From the NCBI GenBank assembly GCA_945861275.1, contig CAMATZ010000056.1, positions 1 to 36,504 on the forward strand: a stretch of DNA of 36,504 nucleotides, written 5' to 3'. Positions 15,167 through 23,540 of the stretch are shown piece after piece. The position numbers and the translations under genes were made by a program. The notes beneath the pieces were generated by a model that was given only the letters and a program-made list of their open reading frames with translations, was not told where the DNA came from and did no database searches. Source of the DNA: Bordetella parapertussis. Its GTDB lineage: Bacteria; Pseudomonadota; Gammaproteobacteria; Burkholderiales; SG8-41. Numbering within the stretch: the first letter of the stretch is position 1; each line of letters starts with the position of its first letter.

Positions 15167-17479
15167 CTAGGCTGGCAAAGGTCCAAATGCCGGCGGCGAA
15201 ATGCGCCGTCTTGACGCGTTCTCATAGGCCGACGCGACTTTCAGAATCACATCTTCCTTGCCCGGCTCGGCGCGGAACACCAGCGAGAACGGCAGCCCCG
15301 GCGGCGCCAGCGGGGTTGCTGTAGCGGACGCAGCCATTTCATAGCGCTTACCGTCGGCGCTCAGCTTGAACACCGGATCGTACGCGGTGGTGACATAGCC
15401 CGCCGGTATCAGCACTTCGGTGAGGCCCGCATTGGGACCGTAATAGGTTTCCAGTCGCAGATTACCGGGCATGCCGGGCTGGTGCGCGCCGCCGATTTTT
15501 CCCGGCGGGAACGGCGTGTGCAGCCGCACCAGCGCATCGAGACGGTTTTCGTGTATCACCATCATATCCACGCGGCGCAGCAGTTCGCGCAGCATGATGC
15601 GTTCATTCACGCCCTGACGGCCATTGAGCGGATTGCGCGGATCGGTGGTTTCCTCCCAGTTTTTGAATGCGGCGCGTTGATCGTCGCCCCAGAATTTGGA
15701 GCGCGCGTTGAGCGTGGCGAAATCGATGATGCTTTCGGTAAAGCCGCGCGCCTGCCAGTCCGCCGCGCGGCGCTTGAGGTACTGCGGGATATGAAAGCGA
15801 AATGTGTTCGCGAGCTTTTGTTCCTGAATGGTAGCGATGTCGAGATTGATCGGTGGCGTGATGCGTTCGTCGGCCAGTTCCACAAGATAGTCGATGGGCG
15901 CCATCATGCCCGTGCCAAACACTTTGCCGGGCGCGAATTCCGTGGGCGTGATGGCAGCAGCAAATTCCCTGAACAGCGGTTGTCCGCTTCTGTCGAGCCG
16001 AAACAAAATATCCGGCATGAACACCGGCACCAGCCGCGCCAGTGCGCGCCGGAAATCCACTGTCATCAATTCAAAATCAGGATCGCGCTGCCAGTTGGGA
16101 TCGGATGACTCCACCAGTGTGGCGCCGAGTTTTTCGCCGAGTATGGTTTTGATTTCCCTGGCGGCGGCGGTAACGATGGGTTGTTCGGTTTTTGAACTTG
16201 CCGGGTACGCCATCGATTCACGAATAATACCGAGACGCATGCCTTTGAGCGTAGGCGCTGCAAATGTGTGGCTGGTATGGCTTGAATAGGGCGTGCTCAG
16301 CACCGACGAACGCGGCACCGTGGTGTAGACGTCGCGCGCATCGTAGTAGCCGTTGTCTGCATCCTTCAATGCATCCAGCACCGTGGCGCAATCGTTGATG
16401 GTGCGGCAGTGGATGCCGGCGCGGTCGCAATAAATGTCCGCGCCGATGGCGCCGCCGTCAAAACCCAGCATCGCCTTGTGCGGCAGTATCAGTGCCACTG
16501 AATTATGATTGGAGGGTCCGCGGCACGACGCGCGCGTTTCCTCGCCCAGACTCGCCATCACCATATTGGTGCTCACCGACAGCGCCGAGCCGGAACTGGA
16601 GCCGAGCGACGCCGCGCGCGTGGTGTCATAAGGGTTGGAGGGGTTGCCGCCCCAGGTGGCACGCTGATAGCCGAGCGTGGAGGGCAATACCTTGTCAGGC
16701 ACATTACGCCCGCCCGGGTCGCCGGCGCGGCCGTTGTATTCGGTGTTCACCGCCTTGGCGAAAATAATCGCGCCTTTCCTGCGCAGTTGGTCGACGAGGA
16801 TGTGATCACGCGCCGGGAAATCGATGTCGTAGGCCGCATCGCCGCCGCCGGTGGAGCGCATGTCCTGGGTGTCGAAGGGATCCTTGAATGAAAACACCAC
16901 GCCGTACAGCGGCAGTTTTTCCAGATCGGGATGGCAGCCATACAGCGCGTCGAGTTCGGCAGCGCGCTCGAGCGCATCTGGCTGTTGGCGGAAGTTTTCG
17001 CACACCGGCGGCGCGCCCCTGGGCAGCGGCCCCAGCGAGGGATGCCGGTCGAAATCGCCTTTGCAGGTGACGCAACGTTCGCCGCGCAGATTGAGCGTGG
17101 CCAGCGCGTTGACCTGCCCCGCGTTGGGTATGCCGGCGATCATGCCGAATTGCTGCTGCACTGTGGGGTCGGACGCGGTGGCTTCCATGCGGCCGAATTC
17201 GAGCGGCGGGCCCTGGTATTTGTCGAGGTCGGGCAGCAGGGTGGAGGCCTTGAGCGTTTGCGTGGGAAATTTAAGCGGCTGCTGGCCGCGCACCACGCCC
17301 GCTGCAGGCGCAACGGTTGCACCGTCTTCCGTCACCAGCATGCTGGACACGCCGTTGTAGGCGCGCACGCGGGCGATGTAACGCTGCACCACCTCGACCA
17401 CGGTAATTTGCCCCGCTTTGATCGCGGCGTGTAATTCGCCGATGGTCGCTTCTTCGAGCTGGAATGCTGGGTCGGGCAT
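15167..17479 (-). CDS. Amidase-signature-family hydrolase, long variant
   Basis: Serine hydrolase of the amidase signature superfamily, 770 residues, well above the usual 450-550. The Ser-cisSer-Lys triad can be placed: K199 in PLYGVVFSFKDPF, cis-Ser S294 in SLGSSSGSALS and nucleophile S318 in EETRASCRGPSNHNS. The 24-residue gap between the two serines equals that in known amidases. The nucleophile loop is changed (RASCR where most have GGSIR). An extra segment of about 100 residues lies between the N-terminal helix and K199 and carries CVTCKGDFDRHP, and the C-terminal half has further extensions. No signal peptide is seen. It diverges from a Bug receptor gene. Substrate is unknown. Confidence 0.85.
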   Translation of the reverse strand: MPDPAFQLEEATIGELHAAIKAGQITVVEVVQRYIARVRAYNGVSSMLVTEDGATVAPAAGVVRGQQPLKFPTQTLKASTLLPDLDKYQGPPLEFGRMEATASDPTVQQQFGMIAGIPNAGQVNALATLNLRGERCVTCKGDFDRHPSLGPLPRGAPPVCENFRQQPDALERAAELDALYGCHPDLEKLPLYGVVFSFKDPFDTQDMRSTGGGDAAYDIDFPARDHILVDQLRRKGAIIFAKAVNTEYNGRAGDPGGRNVPDKVLPSTLGYQRATWGGNPSNPYDTTRAASLGSSSGSALSVSTNMVMASLGEETRASCRGPSNHNSVALILPHKAMLGFDGGAIGADIYCDRAGIHCRTINDCATVLDALKDADNGYYDARDVYTTVPRSSVLSTPYSSHTSHTFAAPTLKGMRLGIIRESMAYPASSKTEQPIVTAAAREIKTILGEKLGATLVESSDPNWQRDPDFELMTVDFRRALARLVPVFMPDILFRLDRSGQPLFREFAAAITPTEFAPGKVFGTGMMAPIDYLVELADERITPPINLDIATIQEQKLANTFRFHIPQYLKRRAADWQARGFTESIIDFATLNARSKFWGDDQRAAFKNWEETTDPRNPLNGRQGVNERIMLRELLRRVDMMVIHENRLDALVRLHTPFPPGKIGGAHQPGMPGNLRLETYYGPNAGLTEVLIPAGYVTTAYDPVFKLSADGKRYEMAASATATPLAPPGLPFSLVFRAEPGKEDVILKVASAYENASRRRISPPAFGPLPA

Positions 17480-17550
17480 GAGCAGATTCTTTGGTTGCAG
17501 GTGTGAATTCAGACAGCAAGGGCGCTATTTTAAGCGAAGCGTGGATGCGG

Positions 17551-17579
17551 TTGACTGTTCGCCGGTCGCGGGATAGATT
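17551..17579 (+). promoter_or_regulatory. Sigma-70-type promoter for the Bug receptor/amidohydrolase pair
   Basis: TTGACT (17551-17556), exactly 17 bases, then TAGATT (17574-17579), about 48 bases before the ATG of the receptor gene. This is the best -35/-10 match seen in the window. On the opposite strand TAAAAT (17531-17526) could serve the amidase, but no partner -35 is clear. Confidence 0.6.
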
Positions 17580-17627
17580 GCGGGTTAGTGAAAAAGGGTG
17601 GTTAAGAACCCTGTCCCCGGAGGAACT

Positions 17628-18608
17628 ATGCGTGCATGGCGATTGGCAGTGTCTACAGTGGTTGTGGTGGGGCTCGCCGTCGCGGCAGCGCCCGTTCTTG
17701 CGCAGGCGCAGCAGAAATTCCCCACCAGGCCGGTGCGTCTGGTCGTGGGTTTCTCCCCGGGGAGCGCCACCGACATCACGGGGCGCCTGGTCGCCCAGAA
17801 GCTGGGCGATATGTGGGGCCAGCCCATCGTCATCGAAAATCGATCAGGAGCCGGCGGCCAGCTTGCCACCGTCATGGTCGCCAAGGCCACGCCCGATGGC
17901 TACACGCTGCTGATGATATCGAGCGCTATGGTGGTCAACGCGGTGCTGCCTGTGAAACCTATGTACGATTTGTTCAAGGATTTCACCGGGGTCAGCCAGT
18001 TTGGGGTCCCCACTTCCATCCTGATCGTCACACCAACACTGGGTGTCAAGTCGGCCAAGGAACTGATCGCGCTTGCGCACGCGCGGTCTGGCAAGCTCCT
18101 GTTCGGCACGTCCGGGGCGGGCAGCGGCACTCACATGACCACCGAGATATTCAACATGACCGCCGGCATCAAGGGTGTGCACGTGGCTTTCAAAGGCTTG
18201 CCTGAGGTCCTGATCGAGGTCGCCGCAGGGCGCCTGAACTACGGCCTTATCAGCATGGGGCCGTCACTGCCTTTCATCCAGGACAAGCGGGTGGTGCCCT
18301 TGGCGCAGATCGCCGCAAAGCGCTCGCCGCTGCTGCCGGACGTCCCGGTGATGACGGAGATCCTGCCCACGTTCGAGCGCGATTCGACGCACGGGATCAT
18401 TGCGCCGGCCGGGACGCCGCGTGCCATAGTGAATCAGATCAGCAGGGACATCGCGCGCGTGCTTGAGCTTCCCGATGTCAAAGAGCGCATGGACGGCTTC
18501 GGCTTCGAACGTGCGCCGACGACGCCGGAGGAGTACGACAAGCTGCTACGTCGCCTGGCCGGCTCGATATCCAAGGTGGTGGTGGCGGTCGGGCTGCGTG
18601 CGCCGTAA
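17628..18608 (+). CDS. Bug-family (TctC-like) periplasmic solute-binding receptor
   Basis: Tripartite-tricarboxylate-transporter-type extracytoplasmic receptor, 326 residues. Signal peptide is MRAWRLAVSTVVVVGLAVAA, with cleavage near AQAQQ. Family motifs follow in order: FPTRPVRLVVGFSPGSATDI, IENRSGAGGQLATVMVAKA, PDGYTLLMIS, YDLFKDFTGVSQFG, LLFGTSGAGSGTHMTTEIF and LAQIAAKRSPLLPDVPVMTE. GGAGGA precedes ATG 17628, which decides this start. No TctA/TctB membrane genes are nearby, as is common for Bug receptors. It leads a two-gene unit with the amidohydrolase and shares a divergent spacer with the amidase, so one amide- or acid-type compound may be the target of all three (inference). Confidence 0.93.
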   Translation: MRAWRLAVSTVVVVGLAVAAAPVLAQAQQKFPTRPVRLVVGFSPGSATDITGRLVAQKLGDMWGQPIVIENRSGAGGQLATVMVAKATPDGYTLLMISSAMVVNAVLPVKPMYDLFKDFTGVSQFGVPTSILIVTPTLGVKSAKELIALAHARSGKLLFGTSGAGSGTHMTTEIFNMTAGIKGVHVAFKGLPEVLIEVAAGRLNYGLISMGPSLPFIQDKRVVPLAQIAAKRSPLLPDVPVMTEILPTFERDSTHGIIAPAGTPRAIVNQISRDIARVLELPDVKERMDGFGFERAPTTPEEYDKLLRRLAGSISKVVVAVGLRAP

Positions 18609-18637
18609 CGCTCAACATAAATACGAGGGAGACAACC

Positions 18638-19558
18638 ATGTTCACACGACGCAAGTTTATTGGTACGACGCTGGGTGCCGGCGTGGCGCTGGCAACGGGC
18701 GCCGGGTGTGCGGTTACGCCGCCCCCGGGCAAGCGCACGATCGTCGATGCGCAGGTGCATTTATGGAAGGCCAGTGCGCCGGACTATCCCTGGAACCCGG
18801 GCGCCAAGCCGCAACTGCCCGAACCTTTCACCATCGAGCGCGCGCTGCCGCTGATGGACGAGGCGGGCGTTGACCGCGCCGTGGTGGTTCCGCCGGGCTT
18901 GAATAACGTCAACACTTACGCGCTGGAAGCCGCCAGGCGCTATCCCAACCGCTTCGCAGTCATGGGCCGCATCGCGCTGGAGAATCCAAAATCAGCCGCA
19001 CTGCTGCCGCGGTGGAAGGAACCGGGCATGCTCGGCGTGCGCGTAACGTTTCTCGGCAAGGACGCCGCGTGGCTTTCGGACGGCACCGCCGACTGGTTCT
19101 GGCCTGCGGCCGAAAAAGCCGGACTTACCGTGATGTTCCTTGCATTCGGCATGGTGTCAAAGTTCGCGCCGATTGCGCAGCGCCACCCGGGACTGCACCT
19201 CATCATCGACCACATGGGTGTAAACAACGTCATGGCGAAGGAAGGACGAACGGCGGCAGCCATCGGCGACGCAGTGGCGCTCGCCCGCTACCCGAACGTC
19301 AGTATCAAGATGTCGAATCTCGTCAACTCTTCTCTGGAACCCTATCCATTCCGCGACTTGAACGAGCATTTGCGCCGGGTGTTCGACGCCTTTGGGCCAC
19401 GGCGCTGCTATTGGGGGACCGACATGACAGCGGGCTTCGCCCGGGCGACCTGGCGCCAGCGCATCACCCATTTCACCGAAGAGCTGACCTTTCTGTCCGA
19501 GAGTGACAAAGACTGGGTGATGGGCCGTGCTCTTATGGAGCGGCTAAAGTGGACTTGA
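18638..19558 (+). CDS. Exported amidohydrolase-2-family TIM-barrel hydrolase
   Basis: Metal-dependent hydrolase of the Amidohydro_2 type (PDC lactonase/sulfomuconolactonase relatives), 306 residues. The N-terminus MFTRRKFIGTTLGAGVALAT has a twin-arginine motif and reaches a possible lipobox Cys (ATGAGC), so it is probably exported folded. The barrel begins with VDAQVHLWKASAPDYPWNPG, where the usual DxHxH is reduced to DAQVH. It continues with VDRAVVVPPGLNN, LHLIIDHMGV (strand-5 Asp-His), YPNVSIKMSNLVN and CYWGTDMTAGF (final Asp). GGGAG lies before the ATG. It starts 29 bases after the Bug gene, so the two are an operon. Confidence 0.87.
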   Translation: MFTRRKFIGTTLGAGVALATGAGCAVTPPPGKRTIVDAQVHLWKASAPDYPWNPGAKPQLPEPFTIERALPLMDEAGVDRAVVVPPGLNNVNTYALEAARRYPNRFAVMGRIALENPKSAALLPRWKEPGMLGVRVTFLGKDAAWLSDGTADWFWPAAEKAGLTVMFLAFGMVSKFAPIAQRHPGLHLIIDHMGVNNVMAKEGRTAAAIGDAVALARYPNVSIKMSNLVNSSLEPYPFRDLNEHLRRVFDAFGPRRCYWGTDMTAGFARATWRQRITHFTEELTFLSESDKDWVMGRALMERLKWT

Positions 19559-19578
19559 CCCAACACTGTTCACTTAAC

Positions 19579-19649
19579 ACCCGTTCGCCCTGAGCCTGTC
19601 GACGGGCCTTGCTATGAAGCAGGGCTTCGACAAGCTCAGCCCGAACGGG
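19579..19649. repeat. Inverted pair of CCGTTCGGGCTGAGCTTGTCG-type repeats
   Basis: CCCGTTCGCCCTGAGCCTGT runs to about 19611 and its inverted partner, GGGCTTCGACAAGCTCAGCC and CGAACGGG, spans 19622-19649. The two arms pair with a few mismatches around a short ATGA loop. The unit resembles a widely dispersed palindrome of beta- and gammaproteobacteria (recall). It separates two convergent genes and may act as a terminator. Confidence 0.7.
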
Positions 19650-19693
19650 TTAAATTGGCTAACCGAACGGTATTGGGACTTGACCCCCGCCGC

Positions 19694-20251
19694 TCACGGC
19701 GCCGGCGCGCTGGCTGCCTTTGACGCGGCTTGCGCAAACTGCTCATACAGCGTCCAGTCGAGTGCGTGCGCTTCAAGTGTTTGCGGGTTCCACATGCGGC
19801 GCGGCAGCTCGAATATGTCGCCACCGTAAACATGCAGGCCGATCGCCGGCGTGTCGCCCAGGCATTCGGCCACATGCGCGGTGTCGGCGAGCATCGGCAA
19901 AATGGAACCGCGCGTGAGTGTGACTTCGCTGGCTTTGCGCAACGTCCCATTGTCGTGCCGGTAGAGCGTGTTCTTTTCCTCACCCGACAACAGCAATATG
20001 GTTGCCCACGTGCCATGATCATGCGGCGGCGTGCGGCGGCCATTGGGAAAACACACCTTCAATAGCGTGATCGCGGGCGAGCGGTAAAACACCTGCCGCG
20101 CGTTGCCGCCGGTACCTGAAACAAACCGCAGCGCCTGCTCCACGGTATCAAGATCGCCGCGCAGGGCGTCGAGTGCCTCGCGTGCGGCGTTCATTGGATT
20201 TGCGCTTTCACCGGCTTGGGCGAATCTTGCTACCAGTTCGTGTACTTTCAT
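19694..20251 (-). CDS. Cysteine-dioxygenase-like (thiol dioxygenase) cupin protein
   Basis: Predicted non-haem iron thiol dioxygenase, 185 residues. The metal motif is TPPHDHGTWATILLLSGEEK (HxH), and the third His is in ADTAHVAECLGDTPAIGLHVYGGD. The first strands (QVFYRSPAITLLKVCFPNG) fit the CDO fold. HDHGTW is the form seen in 3-mercaptopropionate/cysteine dioxygenase-type proteins of bacteria. Whether it uses cysteine or mercaptopropionate cannot be told. It starts 51 bases after the small unknown gene upstream and ends near the convergent repeat. Confidence 0.85.
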   Translation of the reverse strand: MKVHELVARFAQAGESANPMNAAREALDALRGDLDTVEQALRFVSGTGGNARQVFYRSPAITLLKVCFPNGRRTPPHDHGTWATILLLSGEEKNTLYRHDNGTLRKASEVTLTRGSILPMLADTAHVAECLGDTPAIGLHVYGGDIFELPRRMWNPQTLEAHALDWTLYEQFAQAASKAASAPAP

Positions 20252-20302
20252 CAGGTTCTCCAGGTATCAATGGGGAGGCGTTTCTACAATCAATTTTCCA
20301 GT

Positions 20303-20533
20303 TCAATCGCGAGGCGGGCGAGCAGCGACTGGAACATTGCGAATATTCAATGTTTTCGCGAGTTGAATTTTATGGCGTATGCTTTCCAATGTGAAAGGCG
20401 TGTTCCATACGCCCAAAGTCCGCGCTTCCCGATACAGCGCGTCCGCGATGGCAAAGGCGCGTGCAGGATCGGGCGGCTGCCCGGCAATGTGCGCGTCCTC
20501 CCATGCCTGCCAGCGTTTCAGGTTGCGGATCAT
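20303..20533 (-). CDS. Small conserved-looking protein of unknown function
   Basis: I do not recognise this 76-residue protein with confidence. From ATG 20533-20531 it begins MIRNLKRWQAWEDAHIAGQP and continues PPDPARAFAIADALYREARTLGVW, then an amphipathic stretch ending in RPPRD. It looks soluble and helical. The composition is ordinary and it precedes the dioxygenase gene on the same strand with a 51-base gap, so it is likely a real gene in that unit. A start 23 codons upstream is possible but would reach into the AT-rich promoter region of the divergent gene. Confidence 0.6.
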   Translation of the reverse strand: MIRNLKRWQAWEDAHIAGQPPDPARAFAIADALYREARTLGVWNTPFTLESIRHKIQLAKTLNIRNVPVAARPPRD

Positions 20534-20616
20534 GGGTCTATTGGAGCATATTGCGTGGCGAGGGTAAAGATGGCTAGTTCTAATTAATCTGTTTAAAAAC
20601 AATTAGTTATATAAAT

Positions 20617-21738
20617 ATGTTCCCGGGCGAACTTGAAACTCCTGCGCTCATACTCGAGCGCGCCAAGCTGGATCGCAATCTCGCGCGCATGAGCGGGCAG
20701 GTGACGCATTTGGGTACCCGTTTGCGGCCGCATGTGAAGACCTCGAAATCGGTAGACGTGGTGCGGCGTGCTGTGAAACCTGGCGAGGGCGGCATTACGG
20801 TTTCTACGCTGAAAGAGGCTGAGCAATTTTTTGCCGCGGGTTATCGCGACATTTTGTACGCAGTGGGCATCGCGCCCAACAAGCTGGAGCATGTGACGGC
20901 GTTGCGCGCGCAAGGTTGTGACCTGACAATTATTCTCGACAGCGTTGAAGCGGCGCGCGCAGTGGCCGACAACAGCCGCGTAACGGGCGCGGCGTTTCCG
21001 GCGTTGATCGAAATAGACAGCGACGGCCATCGCGCCGGTGTGAGGCCCGGTGACGCGCGGCTGCTCGACATCGGGCGCTTGCTGGGGGCGAATCTGCGCG
21101 GGGTAATGACCCACGCTGGCGGCTCTTATGACTGCAAATCGGTGGACGAAATTCGCGCAATGGCCGAGCGTGAGCGAGCGGCAGTGGTGCATTGTGCCGG
21201 GGCGCTGCGGGGTGCAGGACTGCCCTGCACCGTGGTGAGCGTAGGCTCGTCACCCACCGCCACCTACGCCGAGTCGTTCGCGGGTGTGACCGAAGTGCGC
21301 GCGGGTGTGTATATGTTTTTTGATTTGTTCATGGCGGGATTGTCAGTATGCGCGGTAGACGATATCGCGCTGTCGGTATTGACTTCGGTGATCGGTCACC
21401 AGCCGGAAAAAGGCTGGATCATTACCGATGCGGGCTGGATGGCGCTGTCGCGTGACCGCGGCACTGCTGCGCAAAAAATCGATCAGGGCTATGGGCTGGT
21501 GTGCGATGCGCAGGGGCGCCCCATCGGCGGATTGATCGTTGCCGGCGCGAATCAGGAACACGGCATTATTTCTGCGCGCGATGGCGGCGCGGTGGATGGG
21601 GCGCGTTTTCCCCTCGGCACGCTGCTGCGCATTTTGCCCAATCACGCGTGCGCCACGGCGGCGCAGCACGAGGGCTATCATGTGGTCAATGAAGCGTCAC
21701 AGATTGAAGCACGCTGGCCGCGTTTCAGTGGTTGGTAA
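20617..21738 (+). CDS. PLP-dependent D-threonine aldolase/D-serine dehydratase-like enzyme (DSD1 family)
   Basis: Fold-type III PLP enzyme of 373 residues. LETPALILERAKLDRNLARM begins the alanine-racemase-type barrel; RLRPHVKTSKS carries the PLP Lys (K41). VMTHAGGSYDCKS and SVGSSPTATYAES bind the phosphate. The C-terminal beta domain has NQEHGII and ILPNHACATAAQHEGYHVV; H343 and C345 form the HxC metal site of D-threonine aldolases and eukaryotic-type D-serine dehydratases. Which reaction applies cannot be decided. There is no Shine-Dalgarno and the 35 bases upstream are AT-rich. It diverges from the small unknown gene. Confidence 0.9.
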   Translation: MFPGELETPALILERAKLDRNLARMSGQVTHLGTRLRPHVKTSKSVDVVRRAVKPGEGGITVSTLKEAEQFFAAGYRDILYAVGIAPNKLEHVTALRAQGCDLTIILDSVEAARAVADNSRVTGAAFPALIEIDSDGHRAGVRPGDARLLDIGRLLGANLRGVMTHAGGSYDCKSVDEIRAMAERERAAVVHCAGALRGAGLPCTVVSVGSSPTATYAESFAGVTEVRAGVYMFFDLFMAGLSVCAVDDIALSVLTSVIGHQPEKGWIITDAGWMALSRDRGTAAQKIDQGYGLVCDAQGRPIGGLIVAGANQEHGIISARDGGAVDGARFPLGTLLRILPNHACATAAQHEGYHVVNEASQIEARWPRFSGW

Positions 21739-21787
21739 AATGCGGTTGCACAGCGCGCGAAGCGGGATTTTCATCACAGGAGGCGTC

Positions 21788-22480
21788 ATGAGATCGTTTC
21801 TGAATCTACTGGTGTTTTTTATTGCGTGGGCGGCAGCGGGTTGGCAAGGTGTTCATGCGCAGGGCGAACTGGTGCATCTGGTGACCTACATTGAAGTAGC
21901 GCCGGGCCAATCGGGCACAGCGCTGGGTTTGTTACGCGCCGTGCGCACAGCGTCGCGCAAGGCGCCGGGTAGCGTACGATTTGAAACGTATCAGCGGCGC
22001 GAGCGCCCGAACCATTTCGCGATTATCGAGGCGTGGCAGGACGCCGCCGCGCGCGAGGCCAATCTCGCAGCGGCGCACACCAAAAAATTCCGCGACGCCC
22101 TGCAGGCGCTGCTGGTCGCGGGTTATGATGAACGCCCGCACATCGGGCTGGATGTGGGGCCGGCAAACGCCGCCGCCGACGCGCGGGGCGCAACCGTATT
22201 CACTGTGACCCACGTCGATTTTATTCCGCCCCGGAAGGACGATGGCATTGCTGCGCTGCGTGCGATCGCCGATCCCAGCCGGCAGGAATCCGGCAATCTG
22301 CGTTACGACATTTTGCAGCAGTCGAGCCGCCCCAATCACCTGACGCTGGTTGAAGCGTGGCGTGATCAAAGGGCGCTGGAAGCCCACGAGGCGGCAGCGC
22401 ATACCGCGAAGTTTCGCGATATCTCAACGCCGATGAGCGGCGCGTTGTTTGATCAGCGTTTGTATCGCGCGATCGACTAG
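21788..22480 (+). CDS. Exported protein with two antibiotic-biosynthesis-monooxygenase (ABM) domains
   Basis: From ATG 21788, preceded by CAGGAGGCGTC, 230 residues. Signal peptide is MRSFLNLLVFFIAWAAAGWQ, with cleavage near VHAQG. Two related ferredoxin-like ABM domains follow: LVHLVTYIEVAPGQSGTALG (about 28-110, with RPNHFAIIEAWQDAAAREAN) and VFTVTHVDFIPPRKDDGIAA (about 135-225, with RPNHLTLVEAWRDQRALEAH). The motif RPNHxxxxEAWxD and AAHTxKFRD occur in both, a clear internal duplication. ABM domains usually dimerise, and a tandem copy may form the dimer within one chain. No substrate is known. The frame stays open upstream into the DSD1 gene, but that part is not coding. Confidence 0.88.
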   Translation: MRSFLNLLVFFIAWAAAGWQGVHAQGELVHLVTYIEVAPGQSGTALGLLRAVRTASRKAPGSVRFETYQRRERPNHFAIIEAWQDAAAREANLAAAHTKKFRDALQALLVAGYDERPHIGLDVGPANAAADARGATVFTVTHVDFIPPRKDDGIAALRAIADPSRQESGNLRYDILQQSSRPNHLTLVEAWRDQRALEAHEAAAHTAKFRDISTPMSGALFDQRLYRAID

Positions 22481-22510
22481 GCGATTCAATCAGACTGCAC
22501 TTGCAAGGAG

Positions 22511-23443
22511 TCAATCGGACGCGAACGCAGCGGCGGCTTGCGGCCCGCCATACATGCGTCGCGCGTCGTGCCCAACATTTGGAACTTCGACCAGCCGCCA
22601 GTTGAAGGCCCAGCCTTTCTCCTGTGCCAGCGACTGCGCTGCGCGATACGTATTGATGCCGCGTTCGTAGCGCATTGCACCTTGCCGCATGGCCGGCGGC
22701 AGCACGTCAAGGTCAGGCGTAATCGCGGTGTCCGCCGTGCCCAGGAGCAGCGTCAGTGGTTGCGCCAGATAGCGGCGCAGCGCGTGGTCGTCGTTCATCT
22801 CCACGGGCAGGTCGCCAAAGCCATAGGGAAAGCGCGCATCGCGCGTGGGCCACACATACGACGACGGATTGGCGATCACAATGCGCCGCGCGGTATGCGG
22901 CGCGAATGCCGCTATACGGTTGGCGATTTGCGCGCCCGCGGAATGTCCCAGCAGGTAATACTCCAGATCGCGCCGTTGTTCGCGCGTACGCACATGCTCG
23001 ATCAGAGTTGCGATGATGGCGCTGGTCCAGTTTTCGCGCGGCTCCACCGCAATATCTCCGCTCGTCACTTTGCGCGGAACGCGCGTGATGCCCAGAGCCT
23101 GATAGCGCTGATACGCAAAGCGTTTCGCATCGAACAGTGGCGCCACGATCAGCATGCCGTGGCGATCGGCGATGGGCCTGGCGGCATCCACATAGCCCGC
23201 GACATTGCGGCTCAGGCCGTGAAAGCTGACGAGTAGAGGGCCGCCGTTATAGTGCGCGGGCTTGTAGTAGTGCACCTGAATCGCTGCGCCGCCGATAGCG
23301 ACGGATTCGATACTGATGCCGGCGGGCGCCGCCGCAAAGGCTGTACCTGAAATGAGTGCAAGGGCGAGAACGGCAATCAACAGTGGCTCTCCAAAGCAAT
23401 TTGAATGTGCGCGAGACTTTAACCGAAGGCATCCTTCGCGCAC
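22511..23443 (-). CDS. Exported alpha/beta hydrolase
   Basis: Predicted secreted esterase/hydrolase, 310 residues from GTG 23443-23441; a TTG 21 codons in is an alternative start. The hydrophobic stretch LLIAVLALALISGTAFAAAP is the signal peptide. LLVSFHGLSRNVAGY forms the oxyanion hole, EYYLLGHSAGAQIANR the nucleophile elbow (S168), LLLGTADTAITPD holds the Asp (D238) and VEVPNVGHDARRMY the His (H292). The substrate is unknown. It is a single gene convergent with the ABM-domain gene (30-base gap) and divergent from the efflux operon. Confidence 0.87.
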   Translation of the reverse strand: MREGCLRLKSRAHSNCFGEPLLIAVLALALISGTAFAAAPAGISIESVAIGGAAIQVHYYKPAHYNGGPLLVSFHGLSRNVAGYVDAARPIADRHGMLIVAPLFDAKRFAYQRYQALGITRVPRKVTSGDIAVEPRENWTSAIIATLIEHVRTREQRRDLEYYLLGHSAGAQIANRIAAFAPHTARRIVIANPSSYVWPTRDARFPYGFGDLPVEMNDDHALRRYLAQPLTLLLGTADTAITPDLDVLPPAMRQGAMRYERGINTYRAAQSLAQEKGWAFNWRLVEVPNVGHDARRMYGGPQAAAAFASD

Positions 23444-23540
23444 ACCCTCGACTATCGCCGCAGCGCAGCAGGCCTGTTACACTGTCAGCCAGAGAATCTG
23501 TATAACTATTTGTTTTTATTGAATATTTTATAACACTTGT

